A DNA stretch of 64,000 nucleotides. Origin: Leifsonia aquatica. Its GTDB lineage: Bacteria; Actinomycetota; Actinomycetes; Actinomycetales; Microbacteriaceae. Of this stretch, positions 51,177 to 59,676 are shown piece by piece; positions within the stretch are counted from its first letter, which is position 1; each line of letters begins with the position of its first letter. The stretch is taken from assembly GCF_014190775.1 (NCBI RefSeq), contig NZ_JACHVP010000003.1, forward strand, positions 248,001 through 312,000. Reading direction: 5' to 3'. The notes below the pieces were generated by a model. It made no database searches. It saw nothing but the letters and a program-made list of their open reading frames with translations, and was not told the origin of the DNA. The position numbers and the translations under genes were made by a program.

Positions 51177-52255
51177 TGCCACGAAGTGTTCCCGGAGTCC
51201 GCCGCCCCGCGTCGGTCTCCAGCCAGCTGGGGCTGACCGAGCGGATTTTCTCCCGCGGTGAGGATCGCGCCCTCGCGGCCGCCGTCGATGCCGGTCTGGT
51301 CCAGATCGAGGACGGTCTGCGCGCCCAGATGCAGTTCGCCGACGAGCTGGCCGACGTCACCGCCCGATACCTGCTCGAGGCCGGCGGCAAGCGCGTGCGC
51401 CCGATGCTGACCCTGCTCGCGGCGCAGCTCGGCCGGGGGACCACGCCCCAGGTGCTGCAGGCCGCCCAGGCGGTCGAGATCACCCACCTCGCGTCGCTGT
51501 ACCACGACGACGTCATGGATGACTCGCAGATGCGCCGTGGCGTCCCCAGCGCGCAGTTCGTGTGGGGCAACTCCGTCGCCGTGCTCACCGGTGACCTGCT
51601 CTTCGCCCGCGCGAGCAAGCTCGTCTCCGCGCTGGGCGAGCGCGCCATCCAGCTGCAGGCCGACACCTTCGAGCGGCTGTGCCTGGGCCAGCTGCACGAG
51701 ACGATCGGCCCGCGCGAGGGCGAGGACCCCATCGCCCACTACATCACCGTGCTCGAGGACAAGACGGGGTCGCTGATCGCCGTCGCCGCCCAGATGGGCG
51801 TCGTCTTCTCTGGAGCGGACGAGAGCTACGAGCAGCCGGTCGTGACGTTCGGCGAGAAGATCGGCGTCGCGTTCCAGATCATCGACGACGTCATCGACCT
51901 CTCGGCGAGGGGCGTCGAGGAGACCGGCAAGACCCCGGGCAACGACCTGCGGGCCGGCGTCGCGACCCTCCCCGTGCTGCGCCTGCGCGAGCGGGCCGCG
52001 ACCGACCCCTCCGCCGCCGAGCTGCTCGACCGGCTCGAGCGCGATGTCATCGGCACCGCCGACGAAGGCCCCGTCACCCCGCAGGCCACCGCCGCGATCG
52101 CCGCGCTGCGTGAGCACGAGGTCACCCACCAGACCCTGGAGGAGGCCCACCGGTGGGCGCGCGAAGCCGTCGAGGCGCTCGCCCCCCTGCCGGACGGCCC
52201 CGTCAAGAAGGCGCTCGTCCGCTTCGCGGACACGATCGTCGAACGCTCCAGCTGA
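51176..52255 (+). CDS. Polyprenyl diphosphate synthase (menaquinone side chain)
   Basis: This 359-residue trans-isoprenyl synthase extends a prenyl chain with isopentenyl diphosphate for the menaquinone tail. The first Asp-rich motif is LYHDDVMDDSQMRRG (DDVMD at 111-115), preceded by GGKRVRPMLTLLAA; the second is AFQIIDDVIDLS, followed by KTPGNDLRAGVATLPVL. Small or bulky residues before the first motif set product length; Ala and Leu here suggest a long chain (C35-C45), not exactly fixed by eye. GTG at 51176 shares its G with the menG stop, so translation is coupled. It corresponds to the GrcC/IspB/HepT group. A ferredoxin reductase gene follows 18 bases later. Confidence 0.92.
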   Translation: MPRSVPGVRRPASVSSQLGLTERIFSRGEDRALAAAVDAGLVQIEDGLRAQMQFADELADVTARYLLEAGGKRVRPMLTLLAAQLGRGTTPQVLQAAQAVEITHLASLYHDDVMDDSQMRRGVPSAQFVWGNSVAVLTGDLLFARASKLVSALGERAIQLQADTFERLCLGQLHETIGPREGEDPIAHYITVLEDKTGSLIAVAAQMGVVFSGADESYEQPVVTFGEKIGVAFQIIDDVIDLSARGVEETGKTPGNDLRAGVATLPVLRLRERAATDPSAAELLDRLERDVIGTADEGPVTPQATAAIAALREHEVTHQTLEEAHRWAREAVEALAPLPDGPVKKALVRFADTIVERSS

Positions 52256-52273
52256 ACACGAAGGATACGACGC

Positions 52274-53656
52274 ATGACCAAACTCCGACTGGCCATCGTG
52301 GGCGCCGGGCCCGCCGGCATCTACGCCGCGGACATCCTGCTCAAGGCTGAACGCGGGTTCGACGTGTCCATCGACCTCTTCGAGCAGCTCCCGGCTCCCT
52401 ACGGCCTGGTGCGCTACGGCGTCGCGCCTGACCACCCCCGCATCAAGGGCATCATCACGGCGCTGCGGGATGTGCTCGACCGCGGCGACATCCGCATCTT
52501 CGGCAACGTGAAGTTCGGCACCGACATCACGCTGGACGACCTCAAGCGCCACTACAACGCGGTCATCTTCTCGACTGGCGCGATCCGCGACGCCGACCTC
52601 GACATCCCGGGCATCGACCTGAAGGGCTCGTACGGCGCCGCCGAGTTCGTGAGCTGGTTCGACGGTCACCCCGACGTGCCGCGCACGTGGCCGCTGGAGG
52701 CCGAGTCCGTCGCCGTGATCGGCAACGGCAATGTCGCGCTCGACGTCTCGCGCATCCTGGCGAAGCACGCCGAGGACCTGCTGCCCACCGAGGTCCCGGA
52801 CAACGTCTACGAGATCCTGCAGAGCTCGCCGGTGACCGACGTGCACGTCTTCGGGCGCCGGGGGCCGGCGCAGGTGAAGTTCACCCCGCTGGAGCTGCGC
52901 GAGCTCGGCGAGCTGCGCGACGTCGACATGATCGTCTACGACGAGGACTTCGACTACGACGAGCAGTCGAAGGACGCCATCGCGAGCAACAAGCAGGTCA
53001 TGGTGATCGACCGGGTGCTGCAGCAGTGGCGCCAGCGCGAGGTGGGCGCGGCCTCCCGCCGCCTGCACCTGCACTTCTACGCCAAGCCGCTCGAGGTGCT
53101 CCCGGACGAGGACGGCCGCGTGCGCGCCTTCCGTTACGAGCGCACCGAGCCCGACGGCGAAGGCGGCGTGCGCGGCACCGGCGAGATCCGCGAGGTCGAG
53201 ATCCAGGCGCTCTACCGCGCCGTCGGCTACTTCGGCTCCCCGCTGCCCGACATCCCCTTCGATGCGAAGCACGGTGTCATCCCGAACCACGAGGGCCAGG
53301 TGCTGCGCGGCGACGACAACGAGCGCATGTACGGCGTCTACGCCACCGGGTGGATCAAGCGCGGCCCCGTCGGGCTCATCGGACACACCAAGTCGGACGC
53401 GATGGAGACGATCAAGCATGTGATCAACGATCAGGGAAACTGGTGGTCCCCCACCGACCCTGACGAGGAATCTGTGGATAACCTCCTGCGCGAGCGGGGT
53501 GTGGAGTACACCGACCTCGACGGCTGGCACAACCTCGACGAGCACGAGCAGGCCCTCGGCGCGGAGCGCGGACGCGCCCGCATCAAGGTCGTGCCGCGCG
53601 ACGAGATGGTGCGCGTCTCCAACCGCACGTCGGTGTCGGCCTCCTCCGAGGACTGA
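52274..53656 (+). CDS. Ferredoxin-NADP reductase, adrenodoxin reductase type (FprA-like)
   Basis: This 460-residue flavoenzyme moves electrons between NADPH and ferredoxin. The FAD motif is LRLAIVGAGPAGIYAADILL, followed by the family mark LPAPYGLVRYGVAPDHPRIK. The NADPH domain has SVAVIGNGNVALDVSRILAK and VHVFGRRGPAQVKFTPLELR. The C-terminal FAD contact is GWIKRGPVGLIGHTKSDAME. It is the mitochondrial/FprA type rather than plant type, as in mycobacteria. The likely partners are small ferredoxins feeding cytochrome P450s or iron metabolism; its place behind the menaquinone genes suggests co-transcription, with an 18-base gap, but does not prove a role in that pathway. Confidence 0.94.
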   Translation: MTKLRLAIVGAGPAGIYAADILLKAERGFDVSIDLFEQLPAPYGLVRYGVAPDHPRIKGIITALRDVLDRGDIRIFGNVKFGTDITLDDLKRHYNAVIFSTGAIRDADLDIPGIDLKGSYGAAEFVSWFDGHPDVPRTWPLEAESVAVIGNGNVALDVSRILAKHAEDLLPTEVPDNVYEILQSSPVTDVHVFGRRGPAQVKFTPLELRELGELRDVDMIVYDEDFDYDEQSKDAIASNKQVMVIDRVLQQWRQREVGAASRRLHLHFYAKPLEVLPDEDGRVRAFRYERTEPDGEGGVRGTGEIREVEIQALYRAVGYFGSPLPDIPFDAKHGVIPNHEGQVLRGDDNERMYGVYATGWIKRGPVGLIGHTKSDAMETIKHVINDQGNWWSPTDPDEESVDNLLRERGVEYTDLDGWHNLDEHEQALGAERGRARIKVVPRDEMVRVSNRTSVSASSED

Positions 53657-53665
53657 GCGCCGGCG

Positions 53666-53694
53666 CCCGCTGGTAGCGACTGCTACGCAGCGGG
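53666..53694 (+). terminator. Hairpin terminator after the ferredoxin reductase gene
   Basis: CCCGCTG-GTAGC pairs with GCTAC-G-CAGCGGG (53666-53694), with one bulged base and a 4-base loop, ten bases after the stop. Confidence 0.75.
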
Positions 53695-53799
53695 ACGTCT
53701 GCGGCGCGGCGACCGGGCGCAGTCGTCCCGGGACGGCGCAGTCGCACGGCGCGCACGCCGGGTGTACCGGCGAGCCTCCCGACCTGGCACGCTGGGGGG

Positions 53800-54801
53800 A
53801 TGACCCGCGGGCTCGAATGGCAACCGGATGTGCTCGGCGAGCCGTTCGAGCAGCTCACGCTGCCGCTGCAGCCCGACGGCGAGGGCGAAGTCGTCGCGAC
53901 CCTCGTGCGGTACTTCCCGGCGCCGCGGCTCAGCGACCTGCGCCCGCACCGGCCGGCGGCCGACACGGACGTGCTCTACGTGCACGGCTGGTCGGACTAC
54001 TTCTTCCAGGAGGAGCTCGCGCGGTTCTGGCACGACCGCGGGGCGCGCTTCTTCGCGCTCGACCTCCGCAAGTACGGTCGCAGCCTGCGGGAGGGGCAGA
54101 CCCCGGGGTTCGTCGACAACCTGGCCACCTACGACGAGGACATCGAGGCCGCGCTCACGGTGATGGGTCACGGCGAGGGGTCGGCTTCCCACCGGAAGCT
54201 GATCCTGCTGGGCCACTCGACCGGCGGTCTCACCCTGAGCCTGTGGACGAACCGACACCCCGGGCGCGCGCACGCGCTCGTGCTCAACAGCCCGTGGCTG
54301 GAGTTCCAGGCCGGTGGACCCGGACGCGCCGCCCTCGCGCCGCTGATCGACCTCCACGCCCGGATCGATCCGAAGGCTGCGCTGCCGAACGTCGACCTCG
54401 GCTACTACACGCGCTCCGTCTCGAAGACGATGGACGGCGAGTGGGACTACGACCTGGCCTGGCGCCCGGTGCGCGGCTTCCCCGTGCATCCCGCCTGGTT
54501 GACCGCGATCCTGGCCGGCCACGCCCGCGTCGCCGCCGGCCTGTCCCTGGATGTGCCGGTGCTGACCCTGCTGTCGGCGCGGTCGGCCCTGCTGCCGTAC
54601 TGGACGCCCGAGATGATGAGCAGCGACATCGTGCTGGTCGTGCAGGACATCGCGAAGCGTGCTCTCGGTCTCGCGCCGACCGTCACCGTCTCGCGCATCG
54701 ACGGCGCCCTGCACGACGTGTTCCTGTCGCGGGAGCAGCCGCGGGGCGTCGCCTATGCGGAGATGGAGCGCTGGATCCGGGGATACGTCAGCGGAAGTTG
54801 A
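53800..54801 (+). CDS. Alpha/beta hydrolase (lysophospholipase-like)
   Basis: The 333-residue protein has an alpha/beta-hydrolase fold: VLYVHGWSDYFFQEELARFW with the HG oxyanion element, FFALDLRKYGRSLREGQTPG, the nucleophile elbow LILLGHSTGGLTLSLWTNRH with Ser in GHSTGG, and the late His in RIDGALHDVFLSREQPRGVA. An Asp may lie in SLDVPVLTLLS. No signal peptide or helix is seen, so it is cytosolic. It is of the Hydrolase_4/PldB-like type that acts on monoglycerides or lysolipids. The last 14 bases overlap the end of the convergent yajQ gene. The gene follows a terminator and a 143-base gap that includes its promoter. Confidence 0.88.
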   Translation: MTRGLEWQPDVLGEPFEQLTLPLQPDGEGEVVATLVRYFPAPRLSDLRPHRPAADTDVLYVHGWSDYFFQEELARFWHDRGARFFALDLRKYGRSLREGQTPGFVDNLATYDEDIEAALTVMGHGEGSASHRKLILLGHSTGGLTLSLWTNRHPGRAHALVLNSPWLEFQAGGPGRAALAPLIDLHARIDPKAALPNVDLGYYTRSVSKTMDGEWDYDLAWRPVRGFPVHPAWLTAILAGHARVAAGLSLDVPVLTLLSARSALLPYWTPEMMSSDIVLVVQDIAKRALGLAPTVTVSRIDGALHDVFLSREQPRGVAYAEMERWIRGYVSGS

Positions 54802-55276
54802 CGAACTGGAGGGCGACGTCGAGGTCGGCGCCCTTGAGCAGTGCCATGGTGGCCTGGAGGTCGTCGCGGCTCTTCGACGAGACGCGCAGCTCGTCGCCCT
54901 GGATCTGCGCCTTGACCGACTTCGGGGCCTCGTCGCGGATCAACTTGGAGATCTTCTTGGCGGCGTCCTGCTCGATGCCGTTCTTGAGGCCGATCTCGAT
55001 GCGGAACTCCTTGCCCGAGGCGTAGGGGTTGCCGGCGTCGAGGGACTTGAGGGTGATGCCGCGCTTGATCATCTTGGACTCGACGACCTCGAGCACCGCC
55101 TTCACCCGCTCCTCGGTGTTGGCCTTGAGCAGGATCTTCTCGCCGCTCCACTCGACCGAGGCGCCGACGTTCTTGAAGTCGTAGCGCTGCTCGACCTCCT
55201 TGCGCGCCTGGTTGACGGCGTTGTCCGCCTCCATCTTGTCGACCTTGCTGACGATGTCGAACGTGGAGTCTGCCAC
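54788..55276 (-). CDS. yajQ: YajQ family nucleotide-binding protein
   Basis: The 162-residue protein has two ferredoxin-like repeats typical of YajQ: STFDIVSKVDKMEADNAVNQ, RYDFKNVGASVEWSGEKILL, and RRGITLKSLDAGNPYASGKE-like KRGITLKSLDAGNPYASGKE, then DEAPKSVKAQIQGDELRVSS and DDLQATMALLKGADLDVALQ. YajQ proteins bind RNA or nucleotides; in Xanthomonas a member binds cyclic di-GMP and acts on transcription. Whether that holds in actinobacteria is not known. The length is normal. It follows the ROK regulator gene on the same strand after 90 bases and probably has its own promoter in the AT-rich 55280-55345. Confidence 0.93.
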   Translation of the reverse strand: MADSTFDIVSKVDKMEADNAVNQARKEVEQRYDFKNVGASVEWSGEKILLKANTEERVKAVLEVVESKMIKRGITLKSLDAGNPYASGKEFRIEIGLKNGIEQDAAKKISKLIRDEAPKSVKAQIQGDELRVSSKSRDDLQATMALLKGADLDVALQFVNFR

Positions 55277-55366
55277 GGTATCTGCCTCACTCTTCGTAGA
55301 AAATGCTGATCATGATGACCTGTTGATCGGCCTGTTCCCTTGATTCTACGGCGATCGCTGTGGGCG

Positions 55367-56623
55367 CTACCGGGCGGCGCGTATCGACGATCGACCGGGA
55401 AAGAGCAGGACCGAGTCGATCGACGCGATCGAGAAGACCTCGTCGGCGACGAGCTCGGCGAGCCCGTAGACGCCTGGGTCGTCGATTCCCATCGACGTGA
55501 CCTGAAGGTTCCGCGTGGCCAAGGGCAGCGCGCGGCCGTAGATCACCTCCCTGACCGTCGCGAGCACGATCTCGTCGAGTTCGGCGAGCTGCCCACCGAA
55601 GACGACCACTCGTGGGTTCACCATATGGACGATGTCGCTCACCGCTTCGCCGATGATCTGCGACGCTCGCCGCACCAGTTCCCGCGCCACCTCGTTGCCG
55701 CTCCGCACGGCTGTGATCACGTCGTTGATCGACGACGCGGGATAGCCGGCTGCACTGAGGTCGCGAGCGAGCGCCCACCCGCCGGCGTAGGCCTCGACGC
55801 ATCCGACATTGCCGCATCGGCAGCGAGGCGGTTCGGTGCGGTGGTCACCGGCCACGGGGATGTGTCCGATGTCGCCTGCAGCGCCGTCGGCCCCCCGGTA
55901 GAGGTCGCCGCGGACGATCAGCCCGGTTCCCACCCCCGTTCCGAGCTTCACGAACACGAGTTCGCCGATCTCCGGGTACTGCTTGCGGTGCTCGCCGAAC
56001 GCCATCGCGTTCGTATCCTTCTCGACGATGACCGGGCAATCGTATGTGCGCTGGAAATAGCCGGGAATGTCGAAGTTGTGCCATCCGGGCATGATCGGGG
56101 GGCGGATCACTCTGCGGAGAGTCTGATCGACCGGCCCCGGCAGATCGATGCCGATGCCGAGAACCCGCGCGGGATCGACTCCTGTGCGCGAGAGGAGTTC
56201 GACGAAGCGGGCGTCGACCCGGGCGAGGATGACCTCGGGACCGGAAGCGATGTCGAATGCTTCGTACATCTCGTCCATCAGGGTGCCCGCGGCGTCGAAC
56301 AGGCCTGCCCTCATGCCGGTCGCGCCGGTGTCTGCAACGAGAAAGACTCCCCGGCCTGGGTTCAGCACGAAGCGTTCCGCGGGCCGGCCGCGGCCTTCGG
56401 GGGAGTCGTTCGTCTGCGCCACCAGGAATCCACGATCGGTCAGCGCATCCACCCGGCTTGAGATCGCGGTGCGCGAGAGGCCGGTGAGGCGCACGACCTC
56501 GGACTTCGTCAGGCCGCCGACGTGCTCTCGAAACAGCGAGAACACGGCTCCGGGACTATCGCGCAACCACGGCGTCGACTTGGGCATACGAAGACCCTGC
56601 CACTGTTCGGACGCTGTTGTCAT
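55367..56623 (-). CDS. ROK family repressor of the fructose-type ABC operon (FrcR-like)
   Basis: The 418-residue protein has an N-terminal winged helix (GAVFSLFREHVGGLTKSEVV, RLTGLSRTAISSRVDALTDR) and a ROK domain with VFLVADTGATGMRAGLFDAA, GIGIDLPGPVDQ, GDIGHIPVAGDHRTEP and the cysteine cluster CRCGNVGCVEAYAGG. It should repress the divergent sugar operon and release DNA on binding its sugar. ATG at 56623 is preferred because the -10 TATTAT ends six bases upstream, giving a leaderless message, while no ribosome binding site is seen. In Sinorhizobium a ROK protein, FrcR, lies beside frcBCAK in the same manner (from memory). A GAAGT-N10-ACTTC repeat at 56642-56661 may be its operator. Confidence 0.88.
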   Translation of the reverse strand: MTTASEQWQGLRMPKSTPWLRDSPGAVFSLFREHVGGLTKSEVVRLTGLSRTAISSRVDALTDRGFLVAQTNDSPEGRGRPAERFVLNPGRGVFLVADTGATGMRAGLFDAAGTLMDEMYEAFDIASGPEVILARVDARFVELLSRTGVDPARVLGIGIDLPGPVDQTLRRVIRPPIMPGWHNFDIPGYFQRTYDCPVIVEKDTNAMAFGEHRKQYPEIGELVFVKLGTGVGTGLIVRGDLYRGADGAAGDIGHIPVAGDHRTEPPRCRCGNVGCVEAYAGGWALARDLSAAGYPASSINDVITAVRSGNEVARELVRRASQIIGEAVSDIVHMVNPRVVVFGGQLAELDEIVLATVREVIYGRALPLATRNLQVTSMGIDDPGVYGLAELVADEVFSIASIDSVLLFPGRSSIRAAR

Positions 56624-56629
56624 TTCGTA

Positions 56630-56680
56630 ATAATATCGTCGGAAGTCATTATTGCAACTTCGAAAAACATAAAGTAACGT
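56630..56680. promoter_or_regulatory. Overlapping divergent promoters sharing one palindromic -35
   Basis: TTGCAA (56652-56657) is its own reverse complement and can serve as -35 in both directions. For the repressor the -10 is TATTAT (56635-56630, 16-base spacer); for the sugar operon it is TAACGT (56675-56680, 17-base spacer). A GAAGT-N10-ACTTC repeat (56642-56661) is centred on this hexamer, so a bound repressor would block both promoters. Confidence 0.65.
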
Positions 56681-56726
56681 GGCCGCACAAGCACGATCGT
56701 GCTTGCCCCTCACCGAAGGAGTTGAG

Positions 56727-57800
56727 ATGTTCTCCGGCTTCGCCACCCGACACAAGAAGACGCTGCTGACCGCTGCCGCGCTCGCCGCTTCCGCACTGCT
56801 CCTCGCCGGCTGTTCAGCCGGTGGAGACCCCAAGTCCAAGACCATCCACGTGACGCTGATCACCAAGGACCCGGTCGATCCGTTCTGGGTCGCCATGATC
56901 AACGGCGCCAAGAAGGAGGCATCCGCCGAGAACGCGCAGATCACCGTCGCGTCGGGCAAGGACCAGACCGACACCGAAGGCCAGATCCAGGCCATCGAGA
57001 ACGCCGTCACCCGCGGCGATGACGCGATCCTGATCGCCAACAACGGCCCCGCCGTCAATGACGCCATCAAGAAGGCCAAGGACGCCGGCCTCCTCGTCGT
57101 GGCCCTCGACACTCCGACCACGCCAGGCGATCTCGTGGACGCGACATATGCGTCCGACAACCTGCAGGCAGGCGAGGAGATCGGATCCTGGACCGCGGGG
57201 AAGCTGAAGGGCGAGAAGGCGACGATCGCCCTCCTCGACCTCTTCGGGGACAAGGCCGTCAGCATCGACTACCAGCGTGACCAGGGGTTCCTGAAGGGTA
57301 TGGGGATCCCCCTGAACAATGCGGAGAAGAACGGCGACGAAGCCAAGACGGGCCAGTACTCGGGCGGCGACTACTCGATCGTGTGCAACGAGGCGACCGA
57401 TGGGGCGCAGGACGGCGGTCGGACCGCGATGGAGAAGTGCCTCACGCTCGATCCGTCCATCAACGTGGTCTACACCGCCAACGAACCGTCGGCGGCGGGC
57501 GCATTCCAAGCGCTCAAGGCCGCGGGCAACACCAAGGCCATCGTCGTGTCGATCAACGGGAGCTGCGATGGGATCAAGCAGGTCGCATCCGGCGAACTCG
57601 GTGCCGATGCGCAGCAGTACCCGTCGAAGATGGGCGCCGACGGTGTGAAGGCCGCTGTGGACTTCGTCCGCACGGGGACCAAGCCGACCAACCCGGCCGG
57701 CAAGGACTTCACGAACACCGGGATCACCCTTGTCACCGACAGCCCGGTCGACGGCGTGAAGAGCATCACCTCGGACGAGGGCAGCAAGGAATGCTACTGA
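56727..57800 (+). CDS. Sugar ABC transporter binding lipoprotein (FrcB/RbsB-like)
   Basis: The 357-residue protein has a lipoprotein signal, with basic RHKKT, a hydrophobic stretch and lipobox LAGC (Cys29). The mature part is a type I periplasmic binding protein of the ribose/fructose class: VTLITKDPVDPFWVAMINGA, QIQAIENAVTRGDDAILIAN, VVALDTPTTPGDLVDATYAS, and VVYTANEPSAAGAFQALKAA. It captures a pentose or ketohexose at the outer face of the membrane. Length and layout are close to FrcB of rhizobia rather than RbsB. AGGAG lies seven bases before ATG 56727. First gene of a seven-gene operon; the regulator is divergent. Confidence 0.9.
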   Translation: MFSGFATRHKKTLLTAAALAASALLLAGCSAGGDPKSKTIHVTLITKDPVDPFWVAMINGAKKEASAENAQITVASGKDQTDTEGQIQAIENAVTRGDDAILIANNGPAVNDAIKKAKDAGLLVVALDTPTTPGDLVDATYASDNLQAGEEIGSWTAGKLKGEKATIALLDLFGDKAVSIDYQRDQGFLKGMGIPLNNAEKNGDEAKTGQYSGGDYSIVCNEATDGAQDGGRTAMEKCLTLDPSINVVYTANEPSAAGAFQALKAAGNTKAIVVSINGSCDGIKQVASGELGADAQQYPSKMGADGVKAAVDFVRTGTKPTNPAGKDFTNTGITLVTDSPVDGVKSITSDEGSKECY

Positions 57801-57847
57801 GCTCCGACTAGGCGCCGCCGTCCCGAAAGCGAGAAGGAAGAAGAATC

Positions 57848-58888
57848 GTGACATCCACGACAAGCCGCGGGGAACTCACCGCTGCCGAGGCGTTCAAGCA
57901 GCGCCCGGTGACGGGCCTGCAACGCATTCAGCGCGTGCTGCACAAGCACCCGGCGATCAGCCCATTCGCGGTGCTGGTCCTCGCGGTGATCGTCTTCAGC
58001 ATCATCAACGAACGGTTCCTCTACCCGGCGAACCTCTCGCTGATCCTGCAGCAGGTGGCCATTGTGGGCGCACTGGCGGTGGCGCAGACACTGGTGATCC
58101 TCACCGCCGGTATCGACCTCTCGGTCGGCGCCCTCATGGTGCTCGTCTCGATCGTGATGGGCAACCTGGCAGGCGTCGCCGGCCTGCCAGGTCCGATCGC
58201 CCTCCTCGTCGGCCTCCTCCTCGGGGCGGCGGCCGGATTGCTCAACGGCGTTCTGGTCGCGCAGGTCAAGCTGCCGCCGTTCATCACCACCCTCGGCACA
58301 CTGAGCATCTTCACCGCTCTCGCCCTCCTGCTCAGCAACGGTCAGGTGGTCGACGGGGACAAACTCGGCGGCTTCCTCACCTGGACCGCGACGTCGTTCG
58401 CCATCGGGCCGTTCAACTTCACCACCGGTGTCCTCCTCGTCATCGTCATGTACCTGGTCATGGGATTCGTCCTGTCGCAGACCCCGTGGGGACGGCACGT
58501 CTACGCGGTCGGCAGCGATCCGGCGGCGGCGCGGCTGGCCGGTATCAGCACGAAGCGGGTGCTGCTCAGCGTCTACGTCGTCGCGGGGATCCTCGTCGCG
58601 CTTTCGGCCTGGGTCCTCCTCGGCCGCAACGGTGCAGCGACGACGAGCACCGCTGTCGACGCCAACCTCGACTCGATCACCGCCGTCGTCATCGGCGGCA
58701 CGAGCCTCTTCGGCGGCCGCGGACGCCTCCTCGGGACGTTCCTCGGCGCCGTCATCGTCGGAGTGTTCCGCAACGGGCTCTCGCTCGCCCGCGTCGACGT
58801 GCTCTACCAGACGCTCGCGATCGGCATCCTGATCATCGCGGCGGTGGCGCTCGATCAGTGGATTCGCAAGACAGGAGCCAAGCGATGA
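57848..58888 (+). CDS. Sugar ABC transporter permease (FrcC/RbsC-like)
   Basis: The 346-residue permease has about eight to ten membrane helices in the RbsC-type (BPD_transp_2) fold. Marks are LAVAQTLVILTAGIDLSVGA, LLLGAAAGLLNGVLVAQVKL, PPFITTLGTLSIFTALALLL, YAVGSDPAAARLAGISTKRV and ITAVVIGGTSLFGGRGRLLG near the C-terminus. A 40-residue cytosolic N-terminus (GELTAAEAFKQRPVTGLQRI) is present. GTG at 57848 has GAGAAGGAAGAAG upstream. Its stop overlaps the ATPase start (ATGA). The operon has one permease gene, so it should act as a homodimer. Confidence 0.93.
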   Translation: MTSTTSRGELTAAEAFKQRPVTGLQRIQRVLHKHPAISPFAVLVLAVIVFSIINERFLYPANLSLILQQVAIVGALAVAQTLVILTAGIDLSVGALMVLVSIVMGNLAGVAGLPGPIALLVGLLLGAAAGLLNGVLVAQVKLPPFITTLGTLSIFTALALLLSNGQVVDGDKLGGFLTWTATSFAIGPFNFTTGVLLVIVMYLVMGFVLSQTPWGRHVYAVGSDPAAARLAGISTKRVLLSVYVVAGILVALSAWVLLGRNGAATTSTAVDANLDSITAVVIGGTSLFGGRGRLLGTFLGAVIVGVFRNGLSLARVDVLYQTLAIGILIIAAVALDQWIRKTGAKR

Positions 58889-59676
58889 CCGACACGACCC
58901 TCGAACGCACGCCGATCCTGTCGGCGCGCGGACTCGTCAAGACGTACGGACCGGTCGTCGCCCTCGACGGCGTCGACATCGACCTCTACGCGGGAGAGAT
59001 CCTCGCCGTCATCGGAGACAACGGAGCGGGCAAGAGCACACTCATCAAGTGCTTGACCGGGGCGGAGGCTCCCGATGTCGGCACGATCCGCGTCGACGGC
59101 GAGGAGGTGCGGTTCCGTCGCCCTCAGGATGCGCGCCAGGTCGGGATCGAGACGGTCTACCAGACACTGTCCCTCGCACCCGATCTCGACATCGCATCGA
59201 ATCTCTTCCTCGGTCGCGAACTCCGCCGAAAAGGACCGCTGGGGAGCATCGGGCGGATGCTCGATCACAAGGCGATGCGTGCAAAAGCACAAGAGGACAT
59301 CAGCGCCCTCGGCATCCAGACGCTGCAGGACATCAGCCAGGTCGTCGAGACACTGTCCGGCGGTCAGCGTCAGGCCGTCGCGATCGCTCGTGCGGTGGCA
59401 TTCGGAAGCCGGATCATCGTGCTCGACGAGCCGACGGCGGCCCTCGGCGTGCGCGAGACGGGTCAGGTGCTGGATGTACTGCGCCGCCTTCGCGAGCAAG
59501 GATTCGGCGTGATCCTCATCAGCCACTCGATGCCGAACGTCTTCGAGGTCGCCGACCGGATCCAAGTCCAGCGGCTCGGCCAGCGAGCCGGTGTCATCAC
59601 ACCGCAATCGCACACTCCCGCCGAGGCCGTAGCGATCATGACAGGTGCGATCGCGCTCGAGGACGGTACCGCGTGA
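58885..59676 (+). CDS. Sugar ABC transporter ATPase, single-domain (FrcA-like)
   Basis: The 263-residue protein has only one ATPase domain, unlike the two-domain RbsA/MglA type, and thus matches FrcA. Walker A is GDNGAGKSTLIKCLTGAEAP, Q-loop GIETVYQTLSLAPDLDIASN, signature VETLSGGQRQAVAIARAVAF, Walker B IIVLDEPTAALGVRETGQVL and the switch His is in LISHSMPNVFEVADRIQVQR. All are intact. It energises import with two copies per complex. The ATG overlaps the permease stop, and the stop overlaps the nucleoside hydrolase start (TGATG), so all three are translationally coupled. Confidence 0.93.
   Translation: MTDTTLERTPILSARGLVKTYGPVVALDGVDIDLYAGEILAVIGDNGAGKSTLIKCLTGAEAPDVGTIRVDGEEVRFRRPQDARQVGIETVYQTLSLAPDLDIASNLFLGRELRRKGPLGSIGRMLDHKAMRAKAQEDISALGIQTLQDISQVVETLSGGQRQAVAIARAVAFGSRIIVLDEPTAALGVRETGQVLDVLRRLREQGFGVILISHSMPNVFEVADRIQVQRLGQRAGVITPQSHTPAEAVAIMTGAIALEDGTA

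Noticed and set aside
50663-53545. Minus-strand open frame of about 960 codons antisense to menG, polyprenyl synthase and ferredoxin reductase
   Set aside because: The same G+C-driven artefact; no start context and no family resemblance.
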